Shown here in pieces: positions 22,947 through 35,300 of a DNA stretch of 64,000 bases; within the stretch, counting starts at the first letter, position 1, and each line of letters starts with the position of its first letter. Made by a program: the position numbers and the translations under genes. The stretch spans positions 164,709,822 through 164,773,821 of the forward strand of contig NC_090025.1 of assembly GCF_037176765.1 (NCBI RefSeq), written 5' to 3'. The DNA is from Anolis sagrei (Eukaryota > Chordata > Lepidosauria > Squamata > Anolidae). The notes under the pieces were generated by a model. The model saw nothing but the letters and a program-made list of their open reading frames with translations, ran no database searches and was not told the DNA's origin.

Positions 22947-24181
22947 CTATAAAGTATATTTTGAAGGTAGGCATTGGCAAAACTACCTCTCATTATTCCT
23001 TGCCTAAGAAAACCGTATACAATTCATACGGTTGCTGTAAGTTGATAGGCAACCTGAAGGCAAATGCAAGCTCATGCCCACAAACAGGATTCATCATACA
23101 GTGATGTTTGTATATTCAGCACCAAGCTCATTACATATGTAGTATGAACACCCAGGAGCCAGTACTACACAACAGAATAAATCATGTGAGCTAATGCTAA
23201 AATCTAGTACCAACTAAGAGAGATGAAGGTAATGGGAAAGAAGTGGGAGGCACCACCTGGCTCTCATGCAATGATTACTTGAATGCGAAGGACCATTATA
23301 TTTCACAGATCTGGATACTTGATCACTGCCCTCCATATGTTGGGGGATGATGGAAGTTGAATGTATTGTAGTTCTCCATTTTTGCTGAAACACAATTCAA
23401 GTTGCCCGCCCTGCCTTCCTACCAGACATCCCATCTATTTCAGTGAAAAGAAGTCTCCAAGAAACTGAGGTCAACATTACCTTTATTACTCTGCCCTCCT
23501 CCAGGCACTGTGGCAAATGAGATTGGAGGTAGAACACACTGCAGCCAGACATGAAAGAGTACTGGAAGTAATAAGAAAAGGACTGAGAATCATGCAGCCC
23601 TCCTGCTATTGTTGAACTTTAACTCCCAACAACTTTAGGGAACAAAGCAAATGGTGAGCAATGCTAAGAGTTGCAATCCAACAACATCTGGAGAGTCGTG
23701 CAATTCCAACTTCTGCAATTATTACCATCTATGTGTGCATAGATCTATTGCTCAGAACGAGGGAATATTACATTTTTGGACCACAAATACTTGAAACTCA
23801 TAGTCAAGCTGGCTGAAGACTTTTGGGAGTTATACGGTAGTACAAAAAAGTAACTGACCCAAGTTCTGGTTTTCTTCCTTTATCATATGAACCTGAACAT
23901 GACTGTTTTCAAGAAGAGAATGTGGACAGAGTCTACAATCCAGCAGAACCGTTCTTGAAAGCGACCATCTGTTCTCCAAAAAGCCATATGGCCCACTTCC
24001 AGATTTTGGTTTTGAAGCTCATTCTATGGTCAGACTTTGGAAAAGCTACTTTCCTGGACCACAACAGCCAGCCAGCAGGGCCAATGTCTATGGGACCCCA
24101 ATGGCGGATTCTGGGAGCTGTACTCCAGAAACATGACTCTTCCAAGCTCTGCATGTGCCACAGCTTTCATTTTCCTGCTGT
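22947..24181. other. GCAT 3' UTR and downstream sequence
   Basis: On the minus strand the GCAT transcript continues past its stop at 24182. The nearest canonical AATAAA on that strand is at 23482-23487 (TTTATT on the plus strand), which would make a 3' UTR of about 0.7 kb. No other gene is seen. A shorter UTR using a variant signal cannot be excluded. Confidence 0.4.
23482..23487 (-). promoter_or_regulatory. Candidate GCAT polyadenylation signal
   Basis: TTTATT on the plus strand reads AATAAA on the GCAT strand, about 700 bp after the stop. It is the first canonical hexamer I find downstream. Confidence 0.35.
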
Positions 24182-26326
24182 TCAAGGTAAAGCCCCGTGT
24201 TTGCGCCCCACTTCAGTAAAGGCCTCCACACATCGGTCTATATCTTCTTCACTGTGAACAGCTGAGATCTGCACCCGGATACGAGCTTTTCCTTTTGGCA
24301 CCACTGGGTAGCTGAATCCAATGACGTAAATGCCTGTTGGGGAGAAAAGAGAAAGCTTATTCATTTGGGTTGTTGTAGGTTTTTAGGCCTAGAACATGGT
24401 CATATAGCCTGAAAAACCTACAACCACCCAGTGATTCTGGCCATGAAAGCCTTCAACAATACTTATTCTGTCTGCCCTCCCTTCTAATAAGCTCATGGTA
24501 GCATACAGGGGTCTCTTCCATATTTTATCCTCACAAGTCATCCACTGTGCTTCACTTCTCAGTAAGGACTAGAAACTGGATCTCTGGTGTTCTAGATCAG
24601 CACACTAACCATTATACTGCATTGCTTGTTGCCGATTTTATATTGTGTTATGTATACACTTATCTATTCTATTGCCTTAATTTTATTTTGTGAGCTTTGG
24701 GCATTGAGATGGGCAGTTAACAAAAAAAGAATGTATATGACCAACAAAAGCAGACCATATAAGAAACCACTTTATTCTGATCTATCTAGTCCAGTACTAT
24801 CAACTCTGGCTGGTTTTCTAGATCTACTTAGAGATTCCCAATATCTCCAAATGGTTTCCCATCTAAGTACTAATCAGACCAGAATCCAAAATTAGACCAA
24901 CATGTTTAAATCAGGTTAGTTTGGTAGTGCATATAACAGAACATACAGCTACTAGTCATACTGGTTTTCTAAAGACAATATTGACCCTATGGAGCAGCCA
25001 GGAAACCTCCTGTGAGAAGATGCAACTTGTGCTCTTGAAGTAGCACTAATTTCCAGAAGTTCCCAGGGAGGCTCTGAGAGTCACACTCCAAAAAAGTGGA
25101 AACATTTCCTAGCTGATTAAAAGCAAATCCAAAAGCCATTTCAACAAGGCTGACTTCATAAGGCAGAATGTGATGGCAGCAGATTTGGGGAGAGATGAAA
25201 GGTTAAGCTGTGTTTTTAACTCCCAAGAACAAGAAGAAAGGCAGTTGTGGGACTTTCACTCTTAGTTATCAATATAATGAGCTGGTTTTAGGTCAAAATA
25301 CTGTAACTTGCATGAGTGAAAATGCCATTTGCTAATCTGCTTAAGAATTGAGATGTCCCTCTGCTTTATCAAGGAAATCCAAATTTATGTCTATGCATTT
25401 GAGGGGTGGGGGTGGATGGGAATAGTCCCGAATTACACAGAAGGAGGATTGCCTGTAAGTGATGCCAGGTAGGAAATTATGGGAGCTGTAATCAAACAAC
25501 AAAACAAACACTAAGGGGTATTAATCCTTCCCCATGCTTTCCAAAGCTTCTCTCTCTCTCTCTCTCTCTTGATCTCTTTGGAGTTACACTTTTAAAAAAG
25601 TACATATTCCAACTTACATACAAATTCGACTTAAGAACAAACCTATAGAATCTATCTTGTTCGTAACTTGGGGACTGCCTGTATGTGCAGCTGGAGTCAT
25701 TTGCACTTTCCAAATTCTAGGCTAAAGCTGAGTTTTCCTGGTTTTCTGTGGAACTCCTTGATAAAAGGAGGATAAACTTCCCAGGTTTCCTGTCACTGCT
25801 CAGCAAGGATGATACAAATGACAGGTTCAATGTTGAATTTTGTTTTCATAAGAAATGCTATGAATACTTGTTACTATGACATGCAACATCACTGAGTAGC
25901 ATTTACACACACTATAAAATGGAAAACAGCCACAATACAATCTACAGTTAACTGGTCCCAGATCTGATAGCAAAGAATTCACAAGCTGCTCAAAGCTTCC
26001 TATCCTAAAACAGTTACCTCTCTTTAGCATGTCATCAGCCATCCCTGAAGCCAGCCGAGCATCACCCAACATCACTGGGCAAATAGGATGATCATTGCCT
26101 GAAATGGTGAACCCAGCTGCAGCCATCTTGCTTCGAAATCTGCAAGAAAAAGAAAGGCCTTCAAAATCCAAGGTTTTGGGGGGGAATTTTTTGTAAATTT
26201 ATCTCCAGCTGAGAGTAGTGTAGATAACTGTCTTCCTCCTACATTATCCTTAGAATGACTTCTAAAGTAGTAAACCTGAGGGAACTTGTAAGTTTTATAA
26301 TCATCATCATCATCTTGTTCTGTTTC

Positions 26327-26367
<41 letters not shown>

Positions 26368-29300
26368 TTTCAGACTGTCCAAATTACCATCTGTTAGCTG
26401 CAAAAGGCCACCCTACTGGGATCTGCACACATTATTTGCTGATACATCACACACTCCTACACACTTGGGAAGTGTTTGCTGTATACTAATCTTGTTATGT
26501 TTCAATTAATAATACTTTGTTTATATACTTGTTTATATTCCATCCTACTCCCCGAGGGGACTCAGAGTGGATTACACTATATACACAGACACTGGCAAAC
26601 ATTCAATGCCTTATTAGAAATGACATACAATGAAACATCTCAGTAGAATTTCTTGATTTGAACACAGGGCCTAAATCTTGTTAGTCTCTTGACTTACCTT
26701 GTGGTCTTGGCAGCCATTGACTGTGCTATGGCATTGCTCTCCATGAGCAAATCCAAAGCCTTAGAAGCACAGCCAACCACCGCAGGAGGCAAGCTATTGG
26801 AGAAGAGGTACGGCCGAGAGCGTTGGCGGAGGAGGTCAACAAGTCCCTTGGGGCCAGTTGTGTAGCCACCTGAAAAAGAGACAAATCTAGTATTTGATGG
26901 CAAGCTTGTGAAGCTTCTCACTCACCATGTTTTGGGCCAGGAGTTTCTGCACTTTTTAAAAATTTCAGTTAGACAACTATGACAGGAGGTTATTTCAAGC
27001 AGAGGACAAAGTTTGGAAAGTATATGGGGTTTTCAGTGATTATACATTCCAGAATCCTTTAGTCAGCATGGTTCATGCTGACGAGGGGATTCTGGAAGAT
27101 GCAACCCACAAGATAACTGATGTACACTATGCCTACTTGTTACACAAGCTCACCTCACAATCTCTGAGGATGCCTACCATAGATGGGGATGAAACATTAG
27201 GAGAGAATGCTTCTGAAACATAGCCATACAACCTGGAAAACTCACAGAACTTCACTGAACATAACTATGTTAGATGCAAAAAAAACCCCAAAACAAAACT
27301 TTGAACACTCAATAATTGTGCCAAAGGCGTAGAGTAGGGGTCTCTAAACTAAGGGCCGTGGGCTGGATGCGGTCTCCAAGGTCATTTATCCAGCTCCCAC
27401 CCTTAATCATAGACTTAGGGTTGCCCAAAGTCTGAAATAACTTGAAGACACACAACAACAATCTTTATTAATATTTCATCAGTCAAAAGCAGGCCCACAT
27501 TTCCCATTGAAATACTGGTAAGTTTATGTTGGTTAAAGTCGTTCTTCATTTTAAATCTTGTTTTGCTCTTTTGTAGTTTTTTTGCACTAGAAATAAGATA
27601 TGTGCAGTGTACATAGGAATTGGTTCATGTTCTTTTCAAACTATACTCCAGCTCCCCAAGTCTGTGAACTGGCCCCCTGCTTAAAAAGTTTGATAACCCT
27701 TGGCCCAGAGAGAACATTACTAGGCTCTCCTGTATCAGTGGCTCTCAACTTGTAGGTCCCCAGGTGTTTTGGCCTAGGAAGCTGTGGGTCTACTGTACTA
27801 CTATGCATGAATGTAGAGACCTTGGAGAAACTGTCTATGGTTTGAAATAGTGCTGAGAGGTTAGAAGATCAAGGCATGCAATACCAAAAGGAAACAAAAA
27901 AGCATGTTCTATATTTTCCCCAAAACAGGACACTACTGATTAGAAGCTTCACCTGCTGCTCCTCCAAGTGCTTTTCCAAGGGTTGAGTTGATTATAGTGA
28001 CTTTATCCATCACTCCCAAAAGCTCATCTGTGCCCCTGAAAAGAGAGGATAGCTGGATTAACCTGGGCCTCTTACCCCTCATGGCAAATGTCCAACCAAA
28101 GCTACTGCTATGACATCAGTACAATCCAATAAGCAATACGAACACCAGAGAAACAGACAAGGGAAAACAACTGAATTCCTTACCGTCCATTGGGCCCCAG
28201 AAAGCCAGTGGCATGGCATTCATCAATAAAAACAATGGCATTGTACTTCTGGGCTAGGCTGCAGATTTCCTTCAAAGGGGCAATGTCGCCATCCATGGAG
28301 AAAGCACCATCAGTGACCACCATCCGTAGACGACATTTCTGGACAGACAAGGAGATGTCATTAGGAAACAAATAGCTTTCAATGAAGAAGGATGATTTTT
28401 AAACCAGTGGCCTAACTTTTTTTTGGAGCCACATGATGCTGCACAACAGAGAAGCAATGGCATTCACTTACCTGTGCATCCTGCAATTTGGCTTCCAGGT
28501 CCTGCATGTCCATGTGCTTGTAGCGGTACTTATTGGCCTTACAGAGCCGGATCCCATCGATGATGGAGGCATGATTCAGTTCATCTGAAATGACTGCATC
28601 TTCAGGAGTCAGTAATGCCTGTATGTCCCAACAAACAAAGTGTGTTTATAATGCTTATAAGCCTCTCTTTATTAAATATAGTTTAGCTGACTGAGGCTGC
28701 ATCTACACTCTTGAATTAACACAGTCTGAAACCACTTTAACTACCATGGCTCAATGATATGCAAGCTACAGTTTTACAAGGTGTTTAGACTTCTCTTCCA
28801 AATAGCACTGGTTTCTCGCCAAACTATAAATCCCACCATTTCACAGCACTGAGCCATGACGGTTAAAGCGGCACCAAACGGTGTTCATTCTACAATGTTG
28901 ATGCTCCCAAGATTTAATTCTCTACTGTCTAAAACAAACAAGATACCATATATGTAAAACCTTTTGTCCAACTGTAAGTAGGACTTATCATAGGAATGTG
29001 CTGTCTGATCAATTATGGCTGCTCTTAACAATTGGGTGAGTTTTTGATTCATCAACTGAACCTCTGGCGCAACAGTCAGATAGTTTTTACATTTCATTTT
29101 CATTTGATCTCACTATTTGCCTTCTTTCTTGATACATACTGCATATCCCTTATCCAGAATCCTGAAATCCTAAATACTTCCAAACCATCCACATGGAAGC
29201 CAAGAAAGAGAAACCTTTGCTTTGCTATTGTTCCGTGTACACAAACTGTGTTTCAGGCACAAAATTGTTTTAAAATACTGCATATAAAATTATATTCAGG

Positions 29301-32300
29301 CTACATATGAAATATAAAGGACTTTCATGTTTAGATTTAGATTCCATTCCCAAAATATATCATTATGTATATACAAATATTTTAAACCACAAATACTTCT
29401 GGTCCCAAGCATTTCAGATAAAGAAGACTCAATCTGTAGTTGTCCCAAATACGGACAAACACCTCACAAGGGAAATAAAATTTATTGTATTCGGTGAAGC
29501 TTTTGACATAATAAATGTGTTAGCTTGCAACTCTTTGTTGTTATTTTTGCCACACTAACAAACTTTCTCAAGAGAAATTATTATTGAGATCAACTTTTTG
29601 AGGGACTTGGGGATTTTTCTCTAGTTATCATCCATTATCTACACCCAAATGTGCTACAAACCTCAAAGAGTCCTGCATTAGCATCAAAGCAGCTGGCATA
29701 GAGAATGGCATCTTCTCTCTGGTGGAAGTGAGCAATTTTCTCCTCCAGATCCTTGTGTATGGTCTAAAGTGTTGGAGAAAGAAACACAAAAGAGTTCTGA
29801 CTATTGTTAATGTTACAACCAGAAAGATAGGCTGAGCAAGATTTGCACTTCCTAGGAATAGATATTTGGCTCTGCACCAAATCAGAAATTGAATAAGACC
29901 ATATCACTCAAGCAGATACATGCAAATATGCTAATTTTGCGTCAGCTATAGAATAGATTCCTTTGTTAATTTTCTTCTCGAAGAAAGCAATTACTACTTT
30001 TAGCTATTAACTTCCCACTGTACAGAAGTCTTCACAATTCAGGATTGATTACTCAAAGAAAACTCAATTTTGTGCATAGTAACTTCTGAATTATGAATAG
30101 CGTATTTCTGCACACCGTTTTGTGCAGAATACAACATTGCAGTAAAAAAAATGAAAATTCTGTGAAGAATGAGTCCAACATCATCATTTTCCAGAAAAAT
30201 GCTTTCCTAGGCAAAACAACCATTTTCAAATCCTAAACTACAAATATTCTTGTCACTTCAGGATTATTATTGTCAGGGCTTTGCAACATTAAAAAAAAAC
30301 CACACGCATATTGATACAAAATAAAACTTGACTTTCTACTGCTTCTAATGTTATTTCCATTTATTATTTTTTGCTATTATGTATGTATTGGTTGTTGTAT
30401 ACATGCATTGTGACTGGAATCCACCCTGAGTCCCTTCAGGGAGATAGGGCGGAATATAAATAAAGTCTTATAATCATTATTACTATTCCTTCCTACTTCC
30501 ACTAGAACTGGCAGAATTTCAGTTTTAACTTTCTGCAGAATTTCAATTTCTCCACTACTTTTCAAAATGCAGATCCTTTCACTGATTTTTTAAAAGTGAT
30601 TATATACGGATTTGTTATTATCTTTAGGTAACTTTAGGTACTCCAGTGCAACCAAAAGTCATATTCTGCCACAAGATGGCCACAGAGCCATGTTGGAGGA
30701 CCTAGAGATTACTACAGAGGGGCTTCTCCAGATTTAAACAGGATATCAATTTTCAAATGTGTGGATTTTCCACTTTCACTGGGCTCAGGCACCCCTAAAT
30801 GCCATAAAAGTGGGGTACTTTTACAAAAGTAAAGCATTCTTTCCTACTTGTGTTCCACAGATGAAGCGGACAGAGCTGAGGCCGGCACCATACTCCTTCA
30901 GGGCATCCAGTCCAGCACGGATCACTTCAGGATGACTGGAAAGCCCTAGATAATTGTTGGCACAGAAATTCAGAATATCTGCAAGAAGAGCGAAAAGACA
31001 ATAGCAGAAAGAAGTGAACAATCATACAGGAATGTGAGACTTACTCATTTTCTTAAGTGGTTATATCTTTCTTACTCACCTAATCTGGGAGCTCAAAAAT
31101 GTTATTTTTAGACTACATCACCCAGAATCTCACAGCCAGATGGGCCAGAAGCTATAAAAGACAAGAAAATCCAAGGAGTCCTAAACTGAAGACGCCTCCA
31201 AAGTTGTTTTGGCATCTCTCTGTTGGAAATAGCAACCTCCTTCAAGCCTACACTAGTTATTTGTTATGTATATAATTCTGATTGCTTACTGCATTGTATG
31301 TGTGTGTTGGTATACAATTTTACCTTAACTCTTTGTTGTGGGAGGGGCTGCAGGCCATGTGATCAGAACTGGGATTGTTCAGGACTCTATTTTAGAAACA
31401 GTATGCTTTAGACTTCAGTAGGAACAGTAGGCTTGGAGACTCCATTGAACTTTCAGACTACCATGTAGATGCATCCTTCGTGGCTTATAACAAAAATTAG
31501 AAACTTGTTGCCTGAAGCTAACATAAGTTATTAGAAACATCACCAAAACAGAAGTGTTTTGTTATTGTGAAGCAACCCAGAATAAATCTGACAAAATGCA
31601 GTACATATTAGTTGCTCTATATCCTTCTTTTCATAAATACCATTGGTAATGCCACTTTAGATATGCTTCCGGTTCTCCTTGCCTGCAAGTTCAACAACTG
31701 CTGTTTTCATACTCTCCTGGCTGTGCAAATATATCCGCCCACCCTTTCTCCTGCCAAAACCAGCTATCATTCTCCAATGTCAGTGTTGGCTAGGATCGTA
31801 TTACTGTTGCTGGACATATTCTAATTTATGTTTGCTATATGACATTTATTAAACTTAAATGCCATATTTTGGGTGGTAAGTACATTTCAGGCTGAACAAA
31901 TAAATAAAGTATCATTATCGCACATTCTACTGACTGCACAATGAATTAAAGTTAGAACAACATCAATTGATTCAGAACTGAGGCATACTGGTTCTCCATT
32001 AGATATTTTGTCTACATCTCCCATCATTCCACAGTATGGAAGCAATTTAGTTTTGCTGGCTAGATCCATGGGTCATTGAACTGTCTTTTCAACTCTTCTA
32101 ACTAATATAGATGTGCAATTTGGCCAAAAGGCATTGTTTCAGGGCCCATTTTCAGCTGACCCATCATTCTGTTTACCCGGATGTTACTTGAAAGGGGAGG
32201 GGGTTAGGGTTAGATTAGTGAATTGTTTTGAAACTTGCCAGGCCTGCAGTTGTAAATGGGGTCTAAAACTGAGGTAGGTTTCATGCACATAGGCCTTAAA

Positions 32301-35300
32301 ACGACTGAGGGTTGAGCCTTTAAATTTCCCATTGTAGCCAATGGGCCAAATCTCTGCCGAATGAAAGGATATTATCAGGATACTGGCTAGGAAGGAGTTA
32401 AGTCTACAGTATGCTCGAGAAAGGCAGCAGGAAACTTTCCTAGGCTTCTCCAGAGAGGGCCCTACTGGGAACTCGGTTTCCCAGCAGCACTTGGTGGGAG
32501 TTAAGATTTCTCTGTTTCCCAGCCAATAAAAAGCCCAGTTGTGTCCATGCTCTGATTGGCTGATTGACCGATGACTACAATTCCCAGAACCCTCCCTTGC
32601 AATTTGTCTTATTTAAAAAATGTTATGGTTAAAACTTAAAATAATTCTAAAAAAAATCAGTAGATTTGTGAATTGTTTTGAAACTTGGCAGGCCTGCAGT
32701 TTTAAATGGGATCTAAAACTGAGGTAGGTTTCATGCACATAGGCCTTAAAATGACTGAGGATTGAGCCTTTAACGTTCAACTAAAACCTAGAGTAACCTT
32801 AAATGACATCAAAGTAACTCGGAGTGGTTTGTTTTTGGCTCCCTACATTGAAAAAAGCTGATTTCAGCTGAGAACTATGGATAGACAGACAGGTAAATGT
32901 ATTAGATCTGGAACTCTTCCACACTCACAGCACAATGATTCCATTTTAGTTGCCATGGCATCATCATAAGGAATCCTGTGACTTTAGGGAGGACTATTTA
33001 AAACCCACAGCAAGAGAGTTGCAATCATTAGACTCCAATCCCCACAATATATTCCCATGGCAATTAAAGAGGAATCGTGGTGCTATCGCTGTGCAGTGTG
33101 AACAAGGCTTATACCTACAAGGTGCCTCCCACAGTTTAGTTTGCAGCTTTGCTGTTTCATTGGGTAATCCAAATGCCAGCATAGCTCCCACCCCACATAA
33201 ACCAGATAATGGTTGTCCCTATAAATTAGAGCAATAGTTTCCAACCTGTGGTCTGTAGACCACCAGTGGTCCACGAGAACTAGAATATGGTCCGCAGCCT
33301 CACCATTACTACACCGATGCCTCAAAACCATGTGGCAACAAACGTGACTGGTCTTGTGAAACCCTCTTATAGTGCCGAGGCAACAAGGATGTTGGGAGGG
33401 GAGAGGCTGACTACCCATGAAAGATTACTATTTCCACATCAGCTCTAGATTATTAAATATGGTTTTCTGTAGGCGAGCAGATGGCAACTACTGGATGGCA
33501 TATGTTTTGTATCAGAAACTAGAGGTGATGTGGTCTATCCAATGCAATTTTCTGAATCAGCACCGCAAATAACTACACCAAATCTAAAGTTGACCAAAAA
33601 CTGATTCGTAACCCTTTTGGTACTAAAGTTGGAGAGTGGTTCCTGGTCAAAAAAAGGTTGGAACCACTGTGCTTTCCCAACTGTATGTAAGACACGTTTG
33701 TGTCAGCTGCAGCGTAAAGATGTGTCACGCAAATGTAACATGAGACCTCTGAGTCTATGTGAAGTAAACAATAAATCATGTATTTTTAAAAAGTATAAAG
33801 GAAAAGTTTTCATTAGGTGTGTTGTGTCCCCATATATTTCGTTATTGCAATTTATATACGTGCCCATATCAGGGCATGGTGTAACCCCCAGTTTGCTAGT
33901 AAAACTGAACTACTGCGTTGTGAAATGATGCATGTCTAAAAAGGTGATTATTTGGAAATCTCTGCTATAAAGGTAAAAGTTTCCCCTTCACATTAAGACT
34001 AGTCAAGATTCGGGGGGGGGGGGGGGGGGGTAAGTGTTCATCTCCATTTCTAAGCCAAAGAGCCGGTGTTGTCCACAGACACTTCCAAGGTTATGTTGAG
34101 GGAGATGTAGTTTTAAAAAGGGATTTTCATGGATGCTTCCAATGATTGAATGCTTTTGCAGATGGGTTCGTTTGCAAAAATGCTGATGTGTAGAGAAAAA
34201 GGTGCTGAGGATGAATTCACCAGCTCAAAAATGGACAGATAGTACTTCCTTATAGTCCCTTAATTTCCTAGCCACTTGAAGTACCGACCTATAGATACTT
34301 TCCAACTGAATGTTCATGGCTGGAGAACAATTGACTATAGTTGTGCTATTTTTAAGATTCCACGTGTGCCATCCTGCCTGTTGGAATTATAGAGAGCTAA
34401 TGAAAAATCTGTACAGCCAGCATAGACCAATGAGATTAATGCTATATACCAGTGGAAATGTGTCTTTAATTTTCTGTCAAAGTGATAAAGGCCTTGCCAG
34501 CCCATTTTGGGGTGCGACAAACCTTGTTATGCTCCATAAATTCTGTCCCTATTGTTTTGGCCTGCAATAAATGGGTCTACAGTTGGGATTCCACTTGTGA
34601 TGTGTCTTCCATTACATCGCCCTCTTGAGCCCAGGGGACTCCTGACAACGTGCAGAGAGCTAGAGGAGCACCAGTGAGCCATTGCCCCTACAATGTGGCC
34701 GGCATAACTGCATAGAGTGACCTTACCTTCCCATCGAAGTGATACTTATCGATCTACTCACATTTGCCTGTTTTCAAACTGCTAGGTTGGCAGAAACTGG
34801 GGCTAACAGTGGAAGCTCACCCCGTCCTGCAGATTCGAACCACCAACCTCCTGGTCAGCAAGCTCTGTAATTTATCAGTTTTTAACCCGCTGCGTCACCA
34901 TCATATTAGTTTCCATGACTCCATCCTCTGGAACCTTAGAGTATGCATTTTAGATTTCCCTGCTAGATAGTTCCTGGGGATGGATCAGATTTCTTGAGCA
35001 ATTAATTCTAATTACCTTGCTAATCCACAAATCCCAGGTTTCAGTAGAATGGGGCCTGGCATTTAATAATGCATAGCAAGTTGTTATAATGATGCAATAT
35101 ATTTGCTTTTGGAGAAGAAATAACCTGGCAAAATGACTGACTCTATTTTCAGAGGAAATAACAATGGCCGAGGCTAGGCACTGTTCTCTGTGCAATGGCT
35201 CCGCAGCATGTGTGTAAGACCTGAAATGCTTGGCCTCATCACATCTCTCTTGTTTATGCTGTCCTGTGACCCAAGGGATGGTACATTGGCCACCATTTCA

